Source: Chrysemys picta bellii
Taxonomy: Eukaryota > Chordata > Testudines > Emydidae
Assembly: GCF_011386835.1 (NCBI RefSeq)
Contig: NC_088798.1
Span: 4,588,001 to 4,652,000 of the forward strand
Reading direction: 5' to 3'
DNA length: 64,000 nucleotides
In this document: piece by piece, positions 1-10,800 of the stretch
Layout: each line of letters starts with the position of its first letter
How positions within the stretch are numbered: the first letter of the stretch is position 1
Notes under the pieces: model-generated
Told to the model about the DNA's origin: nothing
The model's input: only the letters and a program-made list of their open reading frames with translations
The model's database searches: none
Program-made: the position numbers and the translations under genes

Positions 1-216
1 GCAAAGGAAATGAATATTTTTCATTTTCTTCAAAAATTGCCTTGAACTTTTTTGGTGGAAAATTTGAAACGTGACAAAACAAAAATGTTCCTTTCCAGCT
101 GAAAAATTTCTGGTACTGTTTTCGGCTATTTTTGCTTTTGTTTGTTTTTAAAAAGGTTTTTGATTTGGCTTTTTTCCTACTTCACTTTTTCAAACTTTTT
201 TCCACCAGAAATGGTG

Positions 217-248
217 TGTGTGGGGGGGGGGGGGGAGGGGGAGGGGTG
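217..248 (+). other. G-run with G-quadruplex potential
   Basis: A short GT stretch runs into 14 consecutive G residues, followed by further runs of five and four G. Four or more G-tracts in about 30 bases fit the usual G-quadruplex pattern. No gene is adjacent, so a function is not implied. Confidence 0.6.
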
Positions 249-340
249 TAAAAAAATGAAAGCAAGTGGGAAAAATCCCCCAAAATCATGACCACTGTGA
301 ACAAAGGGGGGAAAAATTAAAAATTATTATTTTTGTTTTA

Positions 341-458
341 AGTATCAGAGGGGTAGCCGTGTTAGTCTGGATCTGTAAAAAGCAACAGAGGGTCCTGTGG
401 CACCTTATAGACTAACAGATGTATTGGAGCATAAGCTTTCGTGGGTGAATACCCACTT
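341..458 (-). mobile_element. Penelope-like element end, subfamily A copy 1
   Basis: The plus strand reads TATCAGAGGGGTAGCCGTGT, then an internal block with AAGCTTTCGTGGGTGAATAC. The same blocks recur at 15851, 20317 and 28538. Strand is given relative to the ORF remnant in the related copy at 54557-54705. No clear target-site duplication is visible here, unlike the other copies. It sits inside an AT-rich repeat. Confidence 0.6.
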
Positions 459-904
459 TGAAATTTTGAATGAAAAAAAAAACCATGCAATTGATATTTT
501 CCACAAAAATTTTCATTTTGGCCCAAAAGCCATTTTTGTCAATGAAACTTTTGGATGGAATGTTTTTGCCCGGCTTTAGTTTGCAAATTTGCAATGAAAC
601 TGGTGTTTTCAGCTGATTTTGCCCCAAATCAGGCATCGTGTGGGGGAGGGTGGCTAAGTCTCCCTTCGAGTTTTGCGAGGTTTTTTTCAAATCCCAAACG
701 CAGCGTGAAGCTGATGAACCCACACGGGCCAAAGACAACTTACAAGGTTCCCCCAAAATGCTCCAACCCAAATGGCTGAGCTATGCAAAGATCACCCCGC
801 AGCAAGGCGTTGAAAGGGCCGTGTAGGTGGGACAGGCAGACTGGGAGTACTGTTCACGGGGTCTAGTTGTCCTAGACTGATCTGACCTCCATGTAGGATC
901 TAAG

Positions 905-1075
905 CAACTCACAAGCTATAGTGCATTTAGGCAGGACAGGGCTATTGTGCCCATTGTACAGATGGGAAACTGAGGCACAGAGCGGCTACGGTCACAAAGA
1001 AAAGTCCATGGTTGAGCAAACCTGGGTCTTGTAAGTCCTAGCGACCCAACCACTGGACTCTGCCATCTACCCATA
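905..1075 (-). repeat. MIR-type SINE
   Basis: Contains CAGATGGGAAACTGAGGCAC followed by a region ending in a CCACTGGACTC-like segment, which is the reverse complement of the MIR order (tRNA-like head, then the TGCCTCAGTTTCC core). The family recurs about twenty times in this window. Confidence 0.6.
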
Positions 1076-1589
1076 AGTACCACCTAACACTTTTCCCTCT
1101 GAGTCTAGACAGAGCGAGCAGGGCAGTGGAATGCAAGGCCGCTGCTGTGCTACCAGTAGTGCCACCTTTCAAATGAAATGTAGAACCGGGCTCCTGCTCC
1201 CCTTTACTCATGGCGACCCCATGATGCTTTTCTCAAGGGCAGAAGCATTCAGCTTTGCGTCTTGTCCAAATTCCAGCCCTGAATCTTCCCTGGGATTAGG
1301 GGTCCTTCTTCACTTTTTGTTGTTGCTGCCCACTGCTAAACAGCTGCCGTGCTCCCTCCCAGAGGTGGCAGCATTCCAGTGGTGGATAATAAAAGGACTC
1401 TTGTGTGTGGCTTGCCAAGGGCTTTGGGCTTAATGGTGCTGCAGCAAAGCAACCTTTAAAGGGATGCGTGTGGGGCTTGGATTGAAGAAAGCCCATCCCT
1501 GCCTCAGTTTCCCTGTGTCTTTGAGGCAGGTCAGTTCCTTCCTCTTCCTCAAATTGGGATAACCACACTGAGCTGCAATGCAGCCCGGC

Positions 1590-1930
1590 TGAGTGCTACG
1601 CATCGCTAGCGAATGCAGCAGTCTATCCTCACGCAGGCTCCCCAGAGCCCAAACCCCTCGGTCCCGACCCACTTCTGCTCGACCAGCCCGAAATGCACAG
1701 CGAGCTTCAGGGAGAGCAAACAAACCCCCCCACCATCCCGGGCAGGAGCGCCGCCGCCGGCCCCGGGTCGAGTTTCCGTGTGGCAGCCGCAGCAGCTCCG
1801 GGGACTGAAGCTGACTTCATGCGGTTTAAATGGGGACCCAGCAGCTGCCAGCCGCTCTCACGCGTCTCTGTGGGGCTGGCTCAGATTTGCCCGCAGCAGC
1901 GGGGGCAGGGCGAGCAAGCCACCGTGAGTC
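1590..1930. promoter_or_regulatory. CpG-rich block, possible CpG island
   Basis: By eye roughly thirty CpG dinucleotides occur in about 340 bases at a G+C content near 60%, close to the number expected without CpG depletion and unlike the surroundings. A TTTAAAT motif lies near 1823 and a TGAGTCA (AP-1 type) motif at 1925-1931. No coding exon was recognised next to it, so it could be an orphan island or a distal element. Confidence 0.4.
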
Positions 1931-1931
1931 A

Positions 1932-2848
1932 CGAGTGGTGTTTGGCCCCATTGTGTCTGGCGGATGAGTCCAAGCCTTTCCCATTTATTTACCCTTCTTT
2001 CATCACCACCAAATATAACAGATGAGCTCAGCCCTCTTCCCGGCCTCTGACATACCCTGGGTTTATTTGCACCGCAGGTATAAATACAAAGCAGTGCTCG
2101 GTAATGAAGTAACCGGGGTGGGTTTACAGCCAAGCCCGGAGCAAACGAGGAGTGGGGAAGAGAGATAATTGTGCCCACCCCTGGGGAGCCCCTCGGCCCA
2201 TGGCGGATGTGGAAATGCAGCACGCAGCGGTCTAGTGGCCACCCGTGGAGGTCACGGCCCAGGGCTACCATCGCTCTGTGCTGGCAGCGTTCACAGGGGC
2301 TGCGTCCGCCCATGCCCGGGCAGCGTGAGCTACACCGCTTTGCTTGTCATAAAGAGAATGGAACGAATCTGATTTTCCTGACAGTCCATGAGCCCAGCCA
2401 GCACCAGCCTGGGGTCGGGAGCTGGCCCAGCCCAGCCTCCCCCGTGCCCTCACAGGGGCCCTTCTGCCTAGCAGCAGCTGTATGTAGGCCAGGGGAGTAT
2501 CCCCTTACATGAGGGACATGGCTACCAAGACAATAGGCCAATGGAACCCCTAATCCCTAAAGAGCCGTGACCTAATTCTGGGGCCCACGATCTTGTCTCT
2601 AGGCAGATTGTTATCGGCTGTAGAATGAGCTCAAGGCACGGGACTGGATGCGCCACGCTCGGACGCGACAACCTGCCTGACGACACCACCAGCTGGCAGC
2701 CGCCCATGCAATCCCAGGGCATGGCCCTGCTCCCACGGACACGGCGCAGCTCCCACAGCCTTCACCGGGCCTGACAGAGGCACCAGCAGGCCCAGCGACT
2801 GCAAAGCAGACGTGGTTTTCCCTGTATCACCTGCTCCTAGATGCCAAA
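1932..2848. other. Unique sequence, no gene seen
   Basis: No recognisable repeat and no open frame with protein-like character. A short TATAAATA motif near 2079 has no other promoter features around it. Confidence 0.5.
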
Positions 2849-2849
2849 C

Positions 2850-2940
2850 TCTGGACGGGACCTCAAGAGGTTATTGAGGCCAGCCCCCTGCACTGAGGCA
2901 GGACCAAGTGAACCTAGACCATCCCTGACTGGCGCTGCGC
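2850..2940 (-). repeat. CR1 LINE 3' fragment
   Basis: Reads as the reverse complement of a CR1 3' region: GGACGGGACCTCAAGAGGTT, then CCAGCCCCCTGCACTGAGGC and a segment with AGGACCAAGTGAACCTAGAC. Severely 5'-truncated, as is usual for CR1. Confidence 0.65.
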
Positions 2941-2944
2941 CAAC

Positions 2945-3070
2945 CGTTGTGCCTCAGTTTCCTTCTCTGCAGAACAGGGGGTAACAATACTTCCCTCGGG
3001 GGAGCAGGGGGCTTAGCGATGCTCTATTAATATTTGGACGGAAGGTGCTAACGACGCACAAGGTATTATC
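2945..3070 (+). repeat. MIR-type SINE, 3' part
   Basis: GTGCCTCAGTTTCCTTCTCT followed by a diverged tail with GGTGCTAACGACGCACAAGG. The tRNA-like head is missing. It abuts the CR1 fragment to the left. Confidence 0.5.
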
Positions 3071-3184
3071 CTGTTAGCTGCTCCGAGGAGGGGAGATAGC
3101 ATGAAGCTCTGTGGGCAGGGAGAGTCTCTTTGTTGTGTGTCTGCCCAGTACCTAGCTCACTGGGGCTCTGGTCCGTAACGGGGG

Positions 3185-3350
3185 TGTCTCGGTGCCGTTG
3201 TAAAGAAATAAGTAAAAATTAGAGGGGGACGGGTGTGTGCAGGGCTGGGGTGTGTGTGTGTTGGGAGCAGCCTATGGAGATGTTTGTGCGGGTGGGGTGT
3301 TTGCGTGTGCGGTGTGTGCATGGGCGGGGGGGAGGAGTGTTTTTGCCTGC
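3185..3350 (+). repeat. GT/GGGGT-rich low-complexity tract
   Basis: Irregular runs of GTGTGTG and GGGGTG units. The open frames across it are artefacts of the repeat. Confidence 0.5.
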
Positions 3351-3427
3351 GGGGCACATTTAATTGGCTGTTCACCAATAGCGAAACTGGTTTCTAAATG
3401 TCCAGATGGGAGGCTCTGGGGGATCTC

Positions 3428-3657
3428 TGTGCGTCTGTCTACACTGGCACCGAGTCTCGGAGCTTGAGTCAGCTGGCTCAGGCTGCAGGGCTAAAAATTG
3501 CAGAGTAGGCGTTCGGGCTCAAGGGTCTCAGAGCCTGGGCTCCAGCCTGAACCCGAATGTCTACCTTGCAATCACATAACCCCGCAGCCTGAAACAGCTG
3601 ACCCGGGCCAGCCACAGCCGTGCTGCAGGGCTTTGATCCCAGTGTAGACATACCCTA
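3428..3657. mobile_element. MITE-like element with TCTACACTGG termini
   Basis: The left end reads GTCTGTCTACACTGG and the right end CCCAGTGTAGACATACCC, forming imperfect terminal inverted repeats around about 200 bases of non-coding sequence. Related ends occur near 17933, 26741, 28041, 55583 and 58770. I read them as one or more non-autonomous DNA transposon families. Confidence 0.5.
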
Positions 3658-3844
3658 TGGGACTGACTTGGTCTCCTTTTGGTGACTCAAGATTTCAGTC
3701 TTGTCTGCAAAGAGAAACTAACTTCGCTGCTAAGTTTCTTGTATGACAACAACCTAAATGTCAGTTATACATTTGGGGTACCTCTCACCCCTATCCTAGC
3801 CACCGATCTGGCTCCCATCCCCAAAGTATCTGGAGCCCTCCCAA

Positions 3845-3995
3845 ACTTTCATGTGTTTATCTTCACAACACTCCTGTGAGGCAGGGAAATGCTATTATGC
3901 CCATTGTACAGATGTGACAACCAAGAGAGACGCAGTGACTGGCCCAAATTCACACCGGCAGTTTGTGGCAGAGAAAGGAATTGGGTAGCGCCGTA
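3845..3995 (-). repeat. MIR-type SINE
   Basis: Shows the reverse-complement MIR order: GTTTATCTTCACAACACTCC, CCCATTGTACAGATGTGACA, then CAGTTTGTGGCAGAGAAAGG. Confidence 0.55.
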
Positions 3996-3999
3996 AACA

Positions 4000-5265
4000 C
4001 TGGACCCTCCTTTCCCTCTAACTTTAGCACTGACAACTTTTGCAATCAATGTTTGGTGTTTTTCTCAAAGCCCCAGCTCCTGGAGTCACATCATGCCATG
4101 CTGATCTCTGCTTCCATTTCAACAAACAACAGTTCGTTTCCGGTCCTTGTGGTTGAGGGAAAAGCCTGAAACCGTGACCTCGAAAGGGCAGATAAAGGCA
4201 AATAAAGAGAATCCCCAGTGAATCTCTTGAGTTTTCAGCCAATCTCCCCATTAAAAGGTGTGATGAATTCTTTGGCACCAGGTGCATCATCTAAATGAGG
4301 ATGAAAAATACAGAGAGAGCTCGTAGGCTGAACCTGGCCAGCACTGGCACAGGGAGAGCCATGCCAAATCCAGGGGCTGGAGACACCCTGGGGCTTGTCT
4401 ACGTGCCTGACTTGATATGGGATACGATACAGCGGGTAAATTCAGCAGCAGGCGTGGGCAGAGGAGAAGGTCTCGCCCACATGGATTTACATTTCCTAGG
4501 AAGCCTTCCCTGAAGCAGCCGAGTCTGGGGAAGAGCCGTGCGGTGGGGGAGAAAGGCCCACGGATTCCAGACCAGTGGGCGGTTCTTTACGGCACCTGGC
4601 ATCCGAACAAGCTTTTGTAACATTAAGCCGTTTGCCCGGCTCAGAGGGGCCGTGCCCCTGGATATCACCGCCTTGAAGGGGCTTCAGGAATTGCCGCATC
4701 TGAAAGGCCGAACATTTCTTCCCCTGCCTGAGGCCGAAACACGGTCCACCGTCACGACGCGAAGCCGCCCGTGGCATGCAGCTCTCGCGCTGCACGTGCT
4801 GAAAGGGACACGCTCCTGCCGTGTCTGCGATCAGCTCCTTTGGTTTCCCTGTGTTCCAGCACGATCCCGCACTGAGTGGGTGTTTTGAGGGCCATGGTGA
4901 TGGTTATCCTCCACCTACACTGTCTCCCGCAGTGCTTCACAGAGAGGAACAAACAGCAGCAGAGACAGAAATGAAGAGGTGCAGACCCGGAAGCTGAGAG
5001 AGGATGGGGGATCAGCTGGGCTAAGCACTGGGAACCAGCATCTCCTAAGAGTTCATACTGGCTTGGTCTTCGATTCCCGGGGCGGCCCTTATCTAGGGGA
5101 TACGGGTGGTGTATTGGAGGCTGGCGTTTTGGTGTGTTTGTACCTAGTCCCTATGGTAATACATATAAACAATGAATAATAATAAATGAATTCCCGGGTA
5201 GAACGTCTCTCTCCCTCCACTGACTCTACTGGGGCTCAGCGGGGCTGAATCTGGACCATTGTCTG
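4000..5265. other. Unique sequence, no gene seen
   Basis: No repeat family recognised and no exon-like open frame with good splice sites. Frames of 90-116 codons on both strands near 4400-4890 overlap one another in different phases and have no protein-like features. Confidence 0.5.
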
Positions 5266-5267
5266 AC

Positions 5268-5372
5268 ACTATTTCGTAGACTGCAGATTTTAAGGCCAAA
5301 AATTAGACCTCCCAGTCCGACCACAGACCAGAGAGCCTCACTCGGTGATTTCCATAGCTTTTCCCTTCTGTT
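5268..5372 (-). repeat. CR1 LINE 3' fragment, diverged
   Basis: Reads CGTAGACTGCAGATTTTAAG, GGCCAAAAATTAGACCTCCC and later CCTCACTCGGTGATTTCC, the order seen in the CR1 copies at 59163 and 61503 on the same strand. Confidence 0.5.
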
Positions 5373-5964
5373 TGACCCGGAGCATGACGGGCCACTTTGG
5401 CTTGAAAGCCCCCAAGCGCCGGAGAATCTGCTCCACCCTTAGGTCAGTTGGGCCAGCGGCTAATTACCCGCTAAGAAAGTGTGCCCTGTTTCCAGCCTGC
5501 GTGGGTCCAGCTCCCAGCCGGTGGATCTCACCGGGCCTTGCTCTGCTGGTTGATGGAGGTCTCTGCTCTCAGGAGTGTCCTCCTCTGGCAGGCAGTGATC
5601 AAGTCACCTCTTCACCTTCTCTTGGACAATCCTAAATCCACTGAGCTTCTCAAGTCCCTCCTGATGAGGGAGCATCACGCGTAGGGTTAGAGCACAGCAA
5701 AGAACTCAGCCGCGGCTCTGCCCCCACGGACACCCATCCGTGGAGCTGGCTGGCCGAGCGGGGTGCTGATGGGGTCATTAGAGTAGTGTCGCAGTCTCCA
5801 TACGCCTCCTGCACCCCAAGGAGCTCTGCAAGGGGTCTTCCCGAGGTCCTCCCAGCCCCCAGCGCAGGACTCGGCCTAACCCAGGGAGTCAGGGACTGCG
5901 CTAACAAGGGAGTCGGCAGAGTTCTGCCCGCCGGAGCCAGCTGAGATCATTACTTAAACCCCGC

Positions 5965-6210
5965 AGACATAGGCGCCGACTCCGGGGGCGCTCCGGGGCT
6001 AGAGCACCCTGGAAAAAAAAAAGTGGGTGCTCAGCACCCACCGGCAGATCAGCTCCTTCTCCCTCCCCCACAGCACCTCCCACTCGCCACTGATCAGCTG
6101 TTCAGTGACGGGCAGGAGGCACTGGGGAGGAGCGTGGGCAGGAAGAGGCGAAGCGAGGGTGGGGCGCGCTCGGGGGAGGGGCGGGAAGAAGCGGGGTGGG
6201 GTAGGGTCTT
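5965..6210. repeat. Probable interspersed repeat (unclassified)
   Basis: The segment beginning CATAGGCGCCGACTCCGGGG, followed by CTAGAGCACCC and GGGTGCTCAGCACCCACCGG, resembles a turtle repeat I recall but cannot classify. No second copy was found in this window, so this rests on memory only. Confidence 0.35.
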
Positions 6211-6739
6211 GGGGGAAGGGGTGGAGGGGAGTGAGGCCTGGGACAGAGCAGGGGGCGAACACCCCCGGGGAAATCAGAAAGTCGGCGTCTGTGCCCGCAG
6301 AGTCACCGAGAGAGACAAACAGCACCCAGAAGCCCCTCTGAGACAGAGACCCAGGGGAGCTGATTTTCTTGCTTTCTCCAGCATCAATCGGGAATTATTC
6401 CACTGGAGCCAGTGAGTTAGACCAGAGTACACGGGAGGAGAAGCCAGCCACATTCCTCTGGGGAAAAATTAAAAACAAATCTGCTTTCTTTTTGTTCTTT
6501 TTTCCCCTAATTATTTCTCCTTGTGCCCTTGGCCCAAAGAGAACCTCTAATAAGAGACTTCTGGCTCCCTGATTGCCTGAAACCCTTTTCTTTGTGTTAC
6601 ACCCCCCTCCCTTTTTAGGCTGGCCTCTTTGTTAAGTTCCTTCTCTATTCAGTTTCCTTTTCCACAACAGCATCTGACTTTGATTCTTGCATTCGCCGGC
6701 ATGTCACCCAGCCCTGCTTTCTCTCCTTTTCTCCCCCCC

Positions 6740-7075
6740 CCCATAGATAATAGCCCCAAATTAGATGCTGAATGTGCTAAAACAATTAATTCACTTCTGG
6801 AGTTGGCACGCGACTCACAATGCCAATTATTCTTTCAATCTGCTCTCTCCTGCGCGCGAGCATTTGGCGGCATTTGCACAAGGGTCAAGAAAGAGATGGT
6901 AAATTTAGTAACCCTTTTCACAGAGCAGTTTAAAGCGAAAATCATTTCGCGAGAGCCAGGCGGGAGCTTTCATTTTCCTAACGGGTTTAGAAAAACTTTT
7001 CATCTCCTCTCGACTTTATTTAGCATTTTTCTTCCCCATCTTAAAATTGTGCCGTCCAACCATCCTGTGGCTAAG
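6740..7075. promoter_or_regulatory. Candidate conserved non-coding element
   Basis: A repeat-free stretch with several AT-rich homeodomain-like motifs (AATTAATTC, CCAATTATTC), separated by CpG-containing segments such as GCGCGCGAGC. The open frame of 150 codons across it shows no domain. The call is inferred from composition only. Confidence 0.25.
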
Positions 7076-7721
7076 TGCTAAAAGTCCACAGTACCATGGG
7101 ACTTTTCCTTGCTCCCGATTCTAGCTCTGACCTTGGGGATCAGAGCTAACTAAGCCACTTTGCCCTTGGCACATACTTCGCTCTTCCTACAAGCGGGGGA
7201 GAGATGGTTACAAAAGATTCGGAGAAATCCCATGCGTCGTCAGGGCTGCTGCCTCAGCAGATATCCTGTCTCTGGACTCCACCCGATGGCACTGGGTTTC
7301 TCGTGGGATGTGTGTGGTGGGACACCCGTAGTTAAAGATGGCAGGTTGCCAGCGTGCTGGAAATATTCCCACTCATGCGGCTGCCCCAGATCAGTCCTTC
7401 AGGAAGACGGTGCCGCAGAAGTAACGCAAGGGGGATACGGCCTCTCAGAGCGGGCTGCCCTTCTCCTTAGACCTTTCTAGTCCCAGAATTGCCGTTGTGT
7501 CTGTGCCATGCAGGACGCCGCTGATCTGGGGACATGTCACTATATCAACACAACAATGCGGAGTCACTTTGTCGCAATCGGAAACGGGCTCAGGCCGCAA
7601 AATTCCGATCACCCCCAAGTTTCGGGGAGTTTGGGTTAGGCCTGTTGTAAAATGCAAGGTACATGGGGAGTCCTCTTCACTCCCACTCCTAACACAGTGA
7701 ATGACCTTCGGTGAATATGAG

Positions 7722-7822
7722 AGGCAGCCAATGTAAAACTGGTAAAGGAAAATACTTTTTTGCACAACGCATGATCAGCCTGTGGAATTTGCTGCCACAA
7801 GAAGCCAAGAGTTTATCACAGC
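7722..7822 (+). repeat. CR1 LINE fragment
   Basis: Reads TTTTTTGCACAACGCATGAT then CCTGTGGAATTTGCTGCCAC, the conserved pattern in CR1 3' UTRs of cold spots such as 20190-20245. It ends where an oppositely oriented CR1 begins. Confidence 0.5.
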
Positions 7823-7823
7823 A

Positions 7824-8182
7824 AGGCAGGGCTGGAAGGAACCTTGAGAAGTCATCAAATCCAGCCCCCTGTGCTGAAGCAGGACCAAGTAACCCTAGAC
7901 CATCCCTGGCAGGTGTTTGTCCAACCTGGTCTTCGAAACCTCCAATGACGGGGATTCCAACCTCCGTTGGTAGCCTGTTCCAGAGCTTCGCTATCCTTAG
8001 AGTTAGAACGTTTTCCCTAATATCGACCCTAAACAGCCCTTAACATACATGGAGACTGTTATCAGGTCCCACCTCAGTCTCTGTTCTCAAGACTAAACAT
8101 GCCCAGTTTTATTAGCCTTTCCTCACAGGTCTGGGTTTCTAACCCTTTAGTCATTTTGGGTGCTCTCCTCTGGACTCGCCTC
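7824..8182 (-). repeat. CR1 LINE 3' region
   Basis: In reverse-complement order it shows the 3' end (GGCTGGAAGGAACCTTGAGA), CCAGCCCCCTGTGCTGAAGC, GGTAGCCTGTTCCAGAGCTT and CTCTCCTCTGGACTCG. About 360 bases of CR1 3' UTR and terminal coding region, with no functional frame. Confidence 0.75.
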
Positions 8183-8384
8183 ATTATTTATAGTTAAAAA
8201 GTTCTGGAAACTCTGCCCTCTCCTCCAAAAACAAAAGCAAGTGCAGCATGGGAGGAAGTATATTCTTATATCCTCCTGGTCTGACTCACCACGGTCTTTG
8301 CCGGAGCTCAGAGAAGGGCCACAAAGAATGACTTAAGCCTCGTTCCCAACATTGCTGAGTGCTAGAAAGGTGTGCTACTCTAGG

Positions 8385-8545
8385 GTTCTATTTCTGATTT
8401 TCCGCGAAAGTTTGACTGACCCTGAGCAAGCCACGACCTCGCTGTGCCTCGGTTTCCCCATGTATAAAGTGGGAATAACAAACACCGACCCGCTGTGGCG
8501 CTGGGAGAAATAACTGACATCTGTAATCTGCTTTCGAATCACCCT
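8385..8545 (+). repeat. MIR-type SINE
   Basis: CCCTGAGCAAGCCACGACCT, GTGCCTCGGTTTCCCCATGT and AAAGTGGGAATAACAAACAC follow the MIR consensus order. Confidence 0.6.
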
Positions 8546-9149
8546 GTTTAATTAATAGCATTTCTAGTGGACAGTACTATAAGGCCAGATTCTGCTCCCG
8601 GTTCCCCCAGCGAAATCAACAGCACTCCAGTATCGCTCACCCCAACTGTCCAAAAAAATCGGGAGTTAAGGCCCTCCCAAATTATGAGATTGTTAAAAAT
8701 CTCATGATTTTTAAGCCAATACATGTTGGGATCTTTCACTAGATGAGCCACTAGATTGCACTGTCATGTTTCCAAGTTTATCCCCGCAACCATGAGGCCG
8801 AGAAACTTTCTGACAGATTCACGTGACTCCAGGAGCTGGGGCTTTAATAAAAGCCCAGCCAACACAAGACTCACAATAAAAGGCGAGAGCTGGCCACATT
8901 CTCTCGGCTCCATTCACCAGCTTTCAGGGCTCAGGCAGAAGGCTTTAACGACCACTGAAGGGTGCGCTTTCGCTCCCAGCTTGGGTAACTCTCCACAGCT
9001 GCAGCTCTACATGGTTGCTTAGGTACATCTGAGTGCTAATCCCAAAATATCATCTGTTGCCTAGCCACAACGTGTGCCTGCTTCTGCAACAAATTCGTTG
9101 GTGGATGATGAGGGGAGGAGCACAGGCTGGTATCAGTAGCTGCTCTTGT

Positions 9150-9436
9150 AGTGTGTGTGTGTCTGTCTGTGCATGCATATATTTGTGGTTGTGCATGTGT
9201 TCACACATATCATATCTGTCCAGGGTCGCCTGTATTTTTGTGCATGCATGTGCGTATACTGTTTGTACATGTTCGCATGTACGTTTGTGCATGTGAGTGC
9301 AGGGACGTATTTGCCCATGCACCTGCATTATGTACACACGTGTGTGCATGCATATAATGTTTGTGCACATACATGCATGCGCATGCGGGTACATGTGTAT
9401 GCATGTACACGGTCATGCATGGGTGAAATTACCTGC
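9150..9436. repeat. TG/CA alternating purine-pyrimidine tract
   Basis: Nearly 290 bases of degenerate TGTG, CATGCATG, TACATG and TGCATA units. The strict purine-pyrimidine alternation makes parts of it able to adopt Z-DNA. Cysteine/valine- and histidine/threonine-rich frames on both strands are artefacts of this composition. Confidence 0.75.
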
Positions 9437-9961
9437 ATGCAGGACTCTGGATGACTTCCCCCTCCCCATATTTTCACCCAGGAACTTCCTGGCTGACATC
9501 TCTCCACACCTCATGGCCACTCGGCTCCAACCGCGCTCACAGGGCGCTGTGAGTATCAGGGTCACGCTAGCTTTTGGGCTGCTACACGCACTCAGAACCT
9601 GCTGCCTGCAAGACCAATGCATGCGAGCTACTGCGCCGAGCAGGTCTCACTGGAGAGATCGGATGTTGCCGAGCCCTCCAGAACCTGAGGAACGCTGGGG
9701 TGGCTGCAGCGTCTCTCAATGGAGGTGCTGGTTCCCTCCCGTGCCCTGCTGGGCTCCTCCTCCCCTCCCCATTCTGTGGGATTCAGGGTCTCTGTTACTT
9801 AGAGGTGACAGGAAGGATAATGCAGGGAAATGTTGCTTTCCATAGCATGCCTGACCCTCTCCAGCCCCTGGGCTGCCTTTTGAGAACAATATCACCCAGC
9901 AAACCAGCGCAAACAGGGACAAGGGAAGTGCCCAGAGAACAAGCTGGCTTTGAAAAACTGA

Positions 9962-10215
9962 TCCCTGCGCTGGGACATGGGAGATGAGGGTTCAATCCCC
10001 AGCTCTACCACAGACTCCTTGGGCTAGTCTCTTCATCTGTCTGTGACTCGGTTTCCCGTCTGTAAAACCGAGGCGATGAATCCTTCCTTTCTCCCACCCT
10101 GCGTGTCTGTCTTGTCTGGACTGCAAGCCCTTTGGGGTAGGGACTGGCTCTTGCTGTGTGTATGTACAGCCCCCAGCGCAACAGCCCCCGGATCTTAATA
10201 ATAATAAGGAATAGA
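9962..10215 (+). repeat. MIR-type SINE with long 3' tail
   Basis: A tRNA-like head with GAGGGTTCAATCCCCAGCTC (B-box-like), then TGACTCGGTTTCCCGTCTGT, then a tail with GGACTGCAAGCCCTTTGGGG and CAGCCCCCAGCGCAACAGCC, ending in TAATAATAATAA. The copy at 49590-49870 has the same head-core-tail order. Confidence 0.65.
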
Positions 10216-10564
10216 GATGGAGCTCTAGCCATTCAGATAAAGATTCTGGTCACCCCATGGTTCTGCGGGGGAGAGGGGTGGGCTCCAGCGTTCTGCTTTG
10301 GGTCACTGCAAAGACAGGAACCATTTGCAAAAATGACATCGGGATGGCAAGCCGCCCCCCAAGGTTTGGGGCGTTTGGAACTTCGGGCTCAGCTCTAGGA
10401 AGAAGAGGTGGGTTCCTAAGACTTCGTTTGCCTCTTTTCTTCCTGAGGCACTGCGCAGCGGCGGCTCCGGCCCCAGCTGCTCCAGGCAAGGTGGAGAGGC
10501 TTCCCTCTCCGTTTTGACTGCGAAAGTGCATTCGACCCCTGACAAATGCATCTGTCCATGTAAG

Positions 10565-10800
10565 GGAACGGCCGAGTAAATTCTCATAATAAAAACCACC
10601 TTAAGCAGCCGCGTGCGGCTCCCTACTCTTAGCGCAAAATCTATAGCTTTAATTGCTTATCGACTCCCTGGGCAGAATGACATCACTTCCAGCCAATCAG
10701 CACGCCCCAACCAAACGACAGGACAAGGCCAGGCCTGTATAAAAAGCCACAGATGGGACTGAGGTCAGGGCCCTGATGGGCAGCTGACAGCAGGAACTGA
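10565..10800 (+). promoter_or_regulatory. TATA/CCAAT promoter-like block
   Basis: A CRE-like TGACATCAC at 10678-10686, a CCAAT box in AGCCAATCAG at 10691-10700 and a TATA box TATAAAAAG at 10738-10746 are arranged at normal core-promoter spacing, predicting a start near 10770 on the plus strand. No repeat covers the block. The first ATGs downstream are quickly closed by stops, so a first exon here would be untranslated or the promoter serves a noncoding RNA. No downstream exon was recognised. Confidence 0.4.

Larger units (their letters stand above)
1..600. repeat. AT-rich repeat, split by a Penelope-like insertion
   Basis: AT-rich sequence full of GAAAATTTTC-like short inverted motifs. It continues in similar style on both sides of a Penelope-like fragment at 341-458, so it was probably interrupted by it. 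Similar blocks lie at 13735-14282, 15300-15435, 24230-24405 and 62030-62345. I take these as one old turtle repeat family of unknown class; ends are not defined. Confidence 0.5.

Noticed and set aside
9050..9454. Cysteine-rich and histidine-rich small proteins
   Set aside because: Produced by the TG/CA repeat; similar frames appear on both strands in all phases.
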